Positions 6,629 to 12,426 of a stretch of DNA of 14,592 bases are shown here, one piece after another (positions within the stretch are counted from its first letter, which is position 1; the number at the start of each line of letters is the position of its first letter). The notes under the pieces were generated by a model that was not told where the DNA came from, did no database searches, and was given only the letters and a program-made list of their open reading frames with translations. Both the position numbers and the translations under genes were made by a program. Origin of the DNA: JAAEEP01 sp035529155. GTDB taxonomy: Archaea; Thermoplasmatota; Thermoplasmata; Methanomassiliicoccales; JAAEEP01. The stretch spans positions 1-14,592 of the forward strand of contig DATKXF010000118.1 in the NCBI GenBank assembly GCA_035529155.1, given 5' to 3'.

Positions 6629-6847
6629 CTAGCAGCTATTGTGATCTAAGGCTCCCTCTGGGCATGCGTCCACACAGGCGCAGCACTCCACGCATTCGTC
6701 GATATCGATCACCACAGCTTTCCCATTCTCCAACTTGTACACATCCGTGGGGCAGGAATCTACGCACTCTCCCGCACCAACACACTTGTCGTAGTCTATC
6801 TCTATCACTATACCTAATCCTTCACTGCTCCATTTCTTGATCGGCAT
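6629..6847 (-). CDS. Dicluster ferredoxin, probably [3Fe-4S][4Fe-4S]
   Basis: A 72-residue electron carrier of the bacterial-type dicluster ferredoxin fold. The second motif C52-X2-C55-X2-C58-X3-C62-P is complete and, with C32, specifies clusters of the 4Fe kind. The first motif reads CVGAGECVDSCP: C22, C28 and C32 are present, but the usual second cysteine is alanine (A25). In ferredoxins this normally gives a [3Fe-4S] cluster at site I. There is an extra cysteine at 56 and one at the C-terminal end (72). A strong GGAGGT (6854-6859, minus strand) six bases before the ATG supports the start at 6847. It is divergent from the ribonucleotide reductase gene and lies 109 bases upstream of the 78-residue protein gene, which has its own promoter. 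Its redox partner is not evident. Confidence 0.88.
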   Translation of the reverse strand: MPIKKWSSEGLGIVIEIDYDKCVGAGECVDSCPTDVYKLENGKAVVIDIDECVECCACVDACPEGALDHNSC

Positions 6848-6966
6848 CTATCGACCTCCAATGACCACAAAATCAAAAGTTTACGGAATTCAAGTTTCTT
6901 AATACATGCCATGGTTTCCATTTTGGGGGATAGGATTATGACTTTTCTTATACCTAGATATCATGT

Positions 6967-8745
6967 ATGAAATTCGCTCCCCTCTCCAACAACTCCAGGA
7001 CGATATTGGAGAACAGATACCTTCTCAGGGACAACGAGGGAGTATTGGCGGAGACGCCCGACGAGCTGTTCAGAAGGGTTGCCGGGAACATCGCCTCCAT
7101 TAACGGAACCGTTGAGAGGACTTCCATTGTGAAGAATATCGAAGATCAATTCTTCAAGGCCATGAGGGGGCTGGAGTTCATCCCCAATTCCCCCACTTTG
7201 ATGAACGCTGGAACGGAACTTCAGCAGTTGAGCGCCTGCTTCGTGCTCCCAGTGGGGGATTCCATCGAGAGCATATACGACGCGGTCAAGTGGTCGGCGA
7301 TCATCCACCAAAGCGGGGGTGGGACTGGTTTCTCTTTCTCCGATCTAAGACCATCTGGCGATACGGTTAGGTCTACGGGAGGAGTCGCTTCTGGTCCAGT
7401 TTCCTTCATGAAAGTTTTCGATGCAGCTACCGAAGCTGTTAAACAGGGTGGGAGAAGGAGAGGAGCCTCAATGGGTATCCTGAGGGTTGACCACCCAGAC
7501 GTATCGGAGTTCATTCATGCGAAGGATGATCTGAAGTCCCTATCCAACTTCAACATCTCTGTGGCGGTCACCGATGACTTCATGGAAAAGGCCAGCAGAG
7601 GAGATGAGTATGAACTGGTGAACCCCAGGTCCGGCGTGATCACTGGAACCAAGAATGCCGCTGAGGTGCTGGAGGATATCGCTGAATCGGCCTGGAGGAC
7701 CGGAGATCCGGGCCTGATATTCATCGACGAGGTGAATAGACGAAATCCTGCACCCCTCCTTGGTCAGATCAAGGCGACTAACCCCTGCGGAGAAGTGCCC
7801 CTTCTCCCTTTCGAAGCATGCGTCCTGGGATCCATAAACCTCAACCGAATGGCAGAACGGGGGGAGATGGACTGGGAGAGGCTTGACGAGATTACCCGCA
7901 TAGGGGTGAGGTTCCTTGATGGTGCGATAGATGCTAGCAGGTTCCCTCTCGTCCAGACAGAGGATGTGGTGAAAGCGAACAGGAAGATCGGGTTGGGGGT
8001 TATGGGTTTCGCCGACTGCCTGATAAGGCTGGGAGTGGTCTACGGGTCAAGAGAATCACTGGAGATGGCCAGGAAGGTGATCCGCCGCGTGGCTGATTCC
8101 GCCCGGAGGGAAAGCGCATCAATCGCGGAGGAGAAGGCGAGTTTTCCGAACATCAGCATGTCAAAGATACCTCCTCCCCAGAGAAACCTCACCCTTCTGA
8201 GCATAGCTCCGACCGGCACGATAAGCATGATAGCCGGGTGCTCCAGCGGGATCGAACCACTCTACGCCATCTCCTACACCAAGCATGTGCTGAATGGAGA
8301 GCACTTCAGGGAGGTGAACCCATTATTCATGGAGGTCTGCAGAAAGACAGGAATATTTTCTCAAGAATTGATGAGGAAGGTGTCTAAGAGACATTCCATC
8401 CAGGGTATGAGGGAGATACCAGAGGACATTAGGGAACTGTTCGTGACCACTCAAGACATCCCTCCGGAAGCCCAGGTCAAGATGCAGGCCGTCTTTCAAG
8501 ATGTGGTCGACAATGCGGTATCTAAGACCATCAACCTTCCATCATCCGTCACGGAGGACGAGATATCAGAGATATTCCACCTCGCTCACGACATGGGATG
8601 CAAGGGCATCACCGTATACCGTGAAGGTTCCAAGCCAGGACAGGTGTTGACAGTGGAGGAGCATGCAACATGTCCGATCTGCGGTAGCCCCATTAGGGGT
8701 GAGGAGGGAGGATTCACTTGCAGGTCATGCGGTCACATACTCTGA
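6967..8745 (+). CDS. nrdJ: Adenosylcobalamin-dependent (class II) ribonucleotide reductase
   Basis: Reduces ribonucleotides to deoxyribonucleotides using a thiyl radical made from adenosylcobalamin, so it needs no oxygen and no second subunit. Key residues are the reductant cysteine pair C91 (LSACFVLP) and C285 (PFEACVLGSINL), and the active-site triad in N272-P-C274-G-E276. PTGTISMIAGCSSGIEP is the conserved phosphate-region loop, and QGGRRRGASMG is typical of class II enzymes. The C-terminus carries CPIC (569-572) and CRSC (585-588), a zinc-ribbon-like element that may also shuttle reducing equivalents. At 592 residues it is compact and lacks an N-terminal ATP-cone, so overall activity is not expected to be controlled by dATP through such a domain. 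A start at ATG 6967 has no ribosome-binding site; TATA-like sequence around 6939-6953 suggests a leaderless or nearly leaderless mRNA. The ferredoxin gene is divergent from it. No cobalamin riboswitch was seen. Confidence 0.95.
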   Translation: MKFAPLSNNSRTILENRYLLRDNEGVLAETPDELFRRVAGNIASINGTVERTSIVKNIEDQFFKAMRGLEFIPNSPTLMNAGTELQQLSACFVLPVGDSIESIYDAVKWSAIIHQSGGGTGFSFSDLRPSGDTVRSTGGVASGPVSFMKVFDAATEAVKQGGRRRGASMGILRVDHPDVSEFIHAKDDLKSLSNFNISVAVTDDFMEKASRGDEYELVNPRSGVITGTKNAAEVLEDIAESAWRTGDPGLIFIDEVNRRNPAPLLGQIKATNPCGEVPLLPFEACVLGSINLNRMAERGEMDWERLDEITRIGVRFLDGAIDASRFPLVQTEDVVKANRKIGLGVMGFADCLIRLGVVYGSRESLEMARKVIRRVADSARRESASIAEEKASFPNISMSKIPPPQRNLTLLSIAPTGTISMIAGCSSGIEPLYAISYTKHVLNGEHFREVNPLFMEVCRKTGIFSQELMRKVSKRHSIQGMREIPEDIRELFVTTQDIPPEAQVKMQAVFQDVVDNAVSKTINLPSSVTEDEISEIFHLAHDMGCKGITVYREGSKPGQVLTVEEHATCPICGSPIRGEEGGFTCRSCGHIL

Positions 8746-8753
8746 GCTATTAT

Positions 8754-8769
8754 TGTATATTAATATACA
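8754..8769 (+). promoter_or_regulatory. 16-bp perfect palindrome upstream of trpB2
   Basis: TGTATATTAATATACA is a perfect palindrome 16 bases before the TATA box of the TrpB2 gene and nine bases after the ribonucleotide reductase stop. Its placement next to the BRE/TATA region suggests an operator. Archaeal TrpY repressors bind TGTACA-type palindromes at trp promoters, so a tryptophan-responsive regulator is one possibility, but this is inference. Confidence 0.5.
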
Positions 8770-8785
8770 TTAAAGTTCATAAGTG

Positions 8786-8793
8786 TTATATAT
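8786..8793 (+). promoter_or_regulatory. TATA box of trpB2 (leaderless mRNA)
   Basis: TTATATAT is centred about 25 bases before the ATG at 8815. No ribosome-binding site lies between (the intervening sequence is pyrimidine-rich, CTTTCCCCCCTCC), so transcription probably starts at or next to the A of the start codon. Confidence 0.65.
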
Positions 8794-8814
8794 CTCAGAG
8801 GCTTTCCCCCCTCC

Positions 8815-10137
8815 ATGACACCACTTGTTAACGATAAAAGAGTTGTTCTGGGAATCGAGGACATTCCCAGGCGATGGTATAACATCCTTCCAGATCTTCC
8901 TGAGCCATTGGCGCCTCCCCTTAACGGCCAGACCAAAGAACCTATAAAACCCGAGGAACTGGCCGTAATATTTCCAAGGGCACTCCTTGAGCAGGAGATG
9001 TCCACGGAAAGATACATCGACATTCCTGAGGAGGTCAGGGAGAAGTACATTATTCTCAACCGGCCAAGCCCCCTTCAGAGGGCGTTCAATCTGGAAAAGG
9101 CGCTCAAAACTCCTGCTAAGATATACTTCAAACGTGAGGATCTTAGCCCCACCGGAAGTCACAAGACCAACACTTCTGTGCCTCAAGCCTACTACAACAT
9201 GAAGGAAGGGATCGAGCGTCTGACCACCGAGACCGGAGCTGGACAATGGGGTTCCGCCCTCGCCTTAGCCTGCAACATGTACGACATGCAATGCGAGGTC
9301 TACATGGTCCGAATCTCCTTCGATCAGAAACCCTACAGGCGAAATGTAATGGAGACTTACGGAGCCACGGTCTACCCGTCCCCCAGCACCAGAACCGAGG
9401 CTGGAAGAAAGATACTAGAAAAGGATCCAGACACCCCTGGTTCGCTCGGGATGGCCATCAGCGAAGCTGTGGAGATGGCCGTCAAGGATGACAAGACCAA
9501 CTATTCCCTGGGGAGCGTCCTCAATCATGTGATGCTGCACCAGACGGTCATCGGTGAGGAGACCATCAAGCAGCTGGAGTTATTAGATATCACTCCGGAT
9601 TACATGATCGGCTGCACTGGTGGCGGAAGCAACTTCGCAGGCTTCACATTCCCCATGATAGGAAAGAAGCTGAAGGGAGAGGTTGACACTGAGATCATCG
9701 CAGTTGAGCCCTCGTCCGTACCCTCACTTTCTGCGGGCAAGTTCGAATACGATTATGGTGATACCGCGGGCTACACTCCCCTGCTCATGATGTACACCCT
9801 CGGTCATAATTTCGTTCCACCATCAATCCATGCCGGAGGCCTTAGATATCACGGAATGGCTCCCACTGTCAGTCTCTTGACCAAGACAGGGGTTGTGAAA
9901 CCGGTGACCTATAACCAGACGGAAACATTCGATGCCGGTGTTCTCTTCGCCAGAACCGAGGGAGTCATCCCTGCTCCGGAGAGCAACCACGCCATCAAGG
10001 CAGCCATCGATAAGGCACTCGAAGCTAAGAAGAACGACGAGGAGAAGGTCATCGTCTTTAACCTCTCCGGACACGGCCTACTTGATCTCACAGGGTACGA
10101 CAAGTACCTGAACGGCAAGCTGAATGGTAACAGCTAG
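8815..10137 (+). CDS. trpB2: Tryptophan synthase beta chain, TrpB2 type
   Basis: A PLP-dependent enzyme that joins indole and serine to make tryptophan. The PLP lysine is K117 in GSHKTN; the catalytic ETGAGQWG is at 139-146 (tryptophan of QWG instead of histidine marks the TrpB2 subfamily); the phosphate-binding loop CTGGGSNF is at 267-274; and GLRYHGMAP and PAPESNHA follow. The 440-residue length and long N-terminal extension (VVLGIEDIPRRWYNILPDLP) are also TrpB2 features. TrpB2 proteins commonly act without the alpha subunit, salvaging free indole, and here no trpA or other trp gene is adjacent. The TATA box 25 bases upstream implies a leaderless transcript, and a 16-bp palindrome just before it may be the operator. 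An upstream phenylacetate-CoA ligase/ACT pair elsewhere in the window hints that aryl acetate and indole metabolism matter in this organism, but the genes are not one operon. Confidence 0.95.
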   Translation: MTPLVNDKRVVLGIEDIPRRWYNILPDLPEPLAPPLNGQTKEPIKPEELAVIFPRALLEQEMSTERYIDIPEEVREKYIILNRPSPLQRAFNLEKALKTPAKIYFKREDLSPTGSHKTNTSVPQAYYNMKEGIERLTTETGAGQWGSALALACNMYDMQCEVYMVRISFDQKPYRRNVMETYGATVYPSPSTRTEAGRKILEKDPDTPGSLGMAISEAVEMAVKDDKTNYSLGSVLNHVMLHQTVIGEETIKQLELLDITPDYMIGCTGGGSNFAGFTFPMIGKKLKGEVDTEIIAVEPSSVPSLSAGKFEYDYGDTAGYTPLLMMYTLGHNFVPPSIHAGGLRYHGMAPTVSLLTKTGVVKPVTYNQTETFDAGVLFARTEGVIPAPESNHAIKAAIDKALEAKKNDEEKVIVFNLSGHGLLDLTGYDKYLNGKLNGNS

Positions 10138-10149
10138 AACCCGACCTAA

Positions 10150-10189
10150 AACCCCTTTACCTTTCTCCTTTTCTTATTTATCGATAAAT
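10150..10189 (+). promoter_or_regulatory. Pyrimidine-rich terminator region and palindromic promoter
   Basis: After the trpB2 stop, a long C/T-rich run (about 10151-10179, with several T tracts) resembles an archaeal intrinsic terminator. It runs into ATTTATCGATAAAT (10176-10189), a perfect 14-bp palindrome that overlaps the TATA-like TTATTTAT at 10174-10181. That TATA centre is about 29 bases before ATG 10207, suggesting a leaderless asparaginase-family transcript controlled at this site. Confidence 0.45.
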
Positions 10190-10206
10190 GTTTATTATGT
10201 CATCAT

Positions 10207-11126
10207 ATGGAGCCTTCGATCATCGTCCACGGTGGTGCATGGAATATCCCTAAGAGGAAACATGAATCCCATCTCGAGGGATGCAGACGGGCCGTCGAAG
10301 AAGGAATAGAATTTCTGCTGGATGGAATGTCCGCCCTAGATACAATTGAGAGGGCGGTCCGCCTGCTTGAGGATCATCCCGTCTTCGATGCCGGTTTCGG
10401 TTCCTTCTTGAACGCCGCCGGTGAGGTGGAGATAGACGCCATGATCATGGACGGTACTGATCTCAGATTTGGGGCGGTCGGAAGCGTGCAGTGTATCCGA
10501 CATTCAGTTTCACAGGAAAGGGAGGTGCTAGAGGATGGAAGGCATTCGATGTTGGTTGGAAAAGGAGCCCTTAGGTTTGCCAGACGCATAGGGATGGAAA
10601 CGGTCACCTCCAAGGAGCTGCTGATGGATAGGGAACTGGAGCGCTGGAAAGAGATACAGCTTGACGGGACATTCACTAGTCGAAGAATCTTCGAGATGGA
10701 GGGGCTGACCATGGGAACCGTCGGGGCCGTGGCCATTGACAGTGCTGGAAGAATAGCAGCGGCCGCATCCACAGGTGGGACGCCAAATAAGCTTCCGGGA
10801 AGGAATGGTGACTCGCCCTTGATCGGATGCGGGACCTACGCTGATGATTGCACAGCTGGTGTATCGGCAACGGGCTGGGGGGAATCTATTATGAAGGTGA
10901 CTCTTGCCAGAAGAGTCTGCGATCTGGTTGAGAGAGGTTACGATGCGATGAGGCTTTCAGGGCTGCAATCTCGCACTTGGAGAAGAGGGTCGATGGCCTT
11001 GGTGGCGTAATAGTCATCGACGGGGAGGGCAAAATTGGTTATTCTCACAACACCCCATACATGGCTCTCGCCTTCTTTGAGGATGGGGATACGCACGTGA
11101 TGATTAACAGCAAAACGCTCTCCTGA
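10207..11126 (+). pseudogene. Isoaspartyl peptidase/L-asparaginase (Ntn hydrolase), frameshifted
   Basis: Type-2 asparaginase family enzyme that cleaves itself before a threonine and then hydrolyses isoaspartyl peptides or asparagine. Family motifs are IIVHGGAW (5-12), the DAGFGSFLNAAGEVEIDA region (61-78), the nucleophile T171 in MGTVGAVAID, STGGTPNKLPGR (188-199) with GDSPLIGCGTYAD, and ATGWGE (221-226). The reading frame from 10207 stays family-like to A247 (about nt 10947), then gives a foreign tail and stops at 11010. From 10947 the next frame reads DEAFRAAISHLEKRVDGLGG and on to a TGA at 11124-11126, exactly the missing C-terminus including VIDGEGKIGYSHNT. One base is therefore missing near GATGCGATG; restored length would be about 306 residues. 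This is either a true inactivating deletion or a sequence or assembly error. No slippery motif supports programmed frameshifting. Confidence 0.85.
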
Positions 11127-11173
11127 GATCAAGTTGTGAAAACATTATCATTATGCGGAATGATTCTCAACCT

Positions 11174-11193
11174 GGATATTTTTGGGAATATCC
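11174..11193 (+). terminator. Hairpin downstream of the asparaginase gene (possible terminator)
   Basis: GGATATT (11174-11180) and AATATCC (11187-11193) form a perfect 7-bp stem with a six-base loop, 48 bases past the restored stop. No strong T run follows, so it could instead be an operator or an RNA-stabilising hairpin. Confidence 0.35.
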
Positions 11194-11207
11194 ACTTAAA
11201 GGTATGC

Positions 11208-11223
11208 GCAAATGATTATTTGC
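11208..11223 (+). promoter_or_regulatory. Dyad upstream of DUF835 copy B promoter
   Basis: GCAAAT (11208-11213) and ATTTGC (11218-11223) are perfect inverted repeats with a four-base spacer. They end about 15 bases before a TATA-like CTTTATTT (11238-11245) that could serve the gene at 11302. Plausible operator or activator site. Confidence 0.35.
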
Positions 11224-11301
11224 AAAAGCTTTGATAGCTTTATTTCGTAGCTAGCACAGCGTCTTGGGTGCTTAAGAATCATAAACGGTGGTGACTCAAG
11301 A

Positions 11302-11826
11302 ATGACAATGGCCATCAGGACCGAATGTCAAGAAGTGGAATCCATCAACGTTAGTGTGAACAGTGATGTTTATGCATTCGACCTAGGCCGGATCTATCTC
11401 ATTCTCAATCCAAGATCGGATAGAGCTTTTTCGATAGCCCGTGATTTCTTATCATCGGGACAGAGGATGCTGTGCGTTTCCAGATATCATCCAGAGATCG
11501 TGCGTGGAATGTGGATAAATGAGGACTTCAAGTCGATTTGGCTCAGCGAACGGCACGGAGAGAGCAACGTCCCTGCAAACCAGCTTTCCCGCCTGAAAGG
11601 TAAGATAGGAGCGTTCCTCAGTGATAGTGGAAACGGCGTCGTGATGCTTGACGGTATTGAATACCTCTCACTTTTCAACGACTTCTCAAAGCTTCTAAGG
11701 TTCGTAGAGGAACTGAACGACATGGTCATGGAATTGCGTGCAATTCTCCTGATCTCAGTAGATCCGCGATCGTTCGATCAGCGGTCCCTGGCAAGACTTC
11801 GGCGATTTGCTGAGGTAGTTCAGTAG
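11302..11826 (+). CDS. DUF835 domain protein (copy B)
   Basis: A 174-residue protein: about 25 N-terminal residues without clear pattern, then one DUF835 domain. Its layout is closest to a KaiC/RecA core: GRIYLILNPRSDRAFSIARDF sits where KaiC has its Walker A strand and helix, but the glycine-rich loop and lysine are gone; MLCVSRYHPEIVRG follows like the KaiC YIS-EE segment; then IWLSERHG, GVVMLDGIEYLSLFND in the Walker B position, and LLISVDPRS. It ends right after the domain. GGTGGTG at 11287-11293 precedes the ATG at 11302; a second in-frame ATG at 11308 is possible. The last 101 bases overlap the 3' end of copy C, which is encoded on the opposite strand. No ATPase activity is expected; function is unknown. 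Confidence 0.82.
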   Translation: MTMAIRTECQEVESINVSVNSDVYAFDLGRIYLILNPRSDRAFSIARDFLSSGQRMLCVSRYHPEIVRGMWINEDFKSIWLSERHGESNVPANQLSRLKGKIGAFLSDSGNGVVMLDGIEYLSLFNDFSKLLRFVEELNDMVMELRAILLISVDPRSFDQRSLARLRRFAEVVQ

Positions 11827-12310
11827 AGAGAATCTCCACCACCTCGGTCGTAGAATGCTGGGGGAATTCCGAGAACAACCTGTCTAGATCTCTCTGTTCC
11901 AGGGCCAAAGGATCAATGCATATCAGCATCTCAGCGGTCTTGTTCTCCAACATCGAGTCTATCTCCCTCAGGGTAAGGATCACCTTGCTCATGTCATTCC
12001 ACATCAAGAGGTACTCCAGTCCGTCAAGGAAGATTATGGTGCAATCATTCTTCTTCAAAGAGGCTTTCACCACCTTGACCAGCAGTCCTAAGGATTTGGG
12101 TGATATCACTTCCTTTCCCTTTCTGGTACTCAACCATTGACATTTTATCTTGCTGAGACCAAACTTCTTAGTGACATAATCCGGATGCAGGCGGGTGATG
12201 CATAGTGCATCCCATCCGGTATTGATAAGCATCGAAAGAGCTTCAAATCCATATCTGGGGTAGCTTTCGGTAAGCAGTGATATCTTAGAGTTGATACCTT
12301 CTGAAACCAT
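11726..12310 (-). CDS. DUF835 domain protein (copy C)
   Basis: A 194-residue protein with a DUF835 domain at roughly residues 8-160 and a C-terminal extension. Shared landmarks are YGFEALSMLINTGWDALCITRLHPDYV, shortened here to the ALCITRLHPDYV core, CQWLSTRKG, CTIIFLDGLEYLLMWND and MLICIDPLALEQRDLDRL. Again the Walker A position (TESYPRYG) is degenerate. The final 33 residues, after about STTEVVEIL, are encoded antisense to the conserved end of copy B, so this tail is constrained by the other gene or is a recent read-through extension. GGAGG (12318-12322, minus strand) seven bases before the ATG and a TATA element at 12351-12360 support the start. Its promoter region is shared with the divergent STAND NTPase gene. 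Confidence 0.82.
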   Translation of the reverse strand: MVSEGINSKISLLTESYPRYGFEALSMLINTGWDALCITRLHPDYVTKKFGLSKIKCQWLSTRKGKEVISPKSLGLLVKVVKASLKKNDCTIIFLDGLEYLLMWNDMSKVILTLREIDSMLENKTAEMLICIDPLALEQRDLDRLFSEFPQHSTTEVVEILSTELPQQIAEVLPGTADRTIADLLRSGELHAIP

Positions 12311-12350
12311 TCTTATTCCTCCGTGTTAGGACTCGATTTTGCTTTAACGG

Positions 12351-12360
12351 TATATAAAAC
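12351..12360. promoter_or_regulatory. TATA element between the divergent DUF835 and STAND genes
   Basis: TATATAAAAC on the plus strand reads GTTTTATATA on the minus strand. On the minus strand it is about 45 bases from the DUF835 ATG at 12310, giving a leader of about 18 bases containing the GGAGG. On the plus strand it could place a start near 12380, ahead of the STAND gene. One element may therefore serve both directions, or TTTTTAATTC near 12377-12386 may serve the plus strand. Confidence 0.5.
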
Positions 12361-12402
12361 CAAGTTGAGCATGCTACTTTTAATTCAGCAATCTTTTTTT
12401 CT

Positions 12403-12426
12403 ATGGATGTAGATAGAGTCGCGTGA
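12403..12426 (+). CDS. Possible 7-residue leader peptide before the STAND gene
   Basis: ATG at 12403 opens a frame encoding MDVDRVA and ending in TGA at 12424-12426. That TGA overlaps the GTG start of the next gene as GTGA. If translated, ribosomes ending here could restart at the GTG, which has no ribosome-binding site of its own. Such a short frame can occur by chance. Confidence 0.25.
   Translation: MDVDRVA

Noticed and set aside
6250..6840. 196-codon plus-strand frame across the ferredoxin and 78-residue protein genes
   Set aside because: It crosses two minus-strand genes and their shared promoter; the ferredoxin cysteine motifs and ribosome-binding sites on the minus strand are decisive.
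6848..6966. Possible cobalamin riboswitch before the B12-dependent ribonucleotide reductase
   Set aside because: The 119-base divergent spacer has no B12-box-like sequence and already holds a ferredoxin promoter and ribosome-binding site; it is too short for the structure.
10940..10965. Programmed -1 frameshift in the asparaginase gene
   Set aside because: No slippery heptamer or downstream structure is visible at GATGCGATG, and this family is not known to use frameshifting; a deletion or sequence error is simpler.
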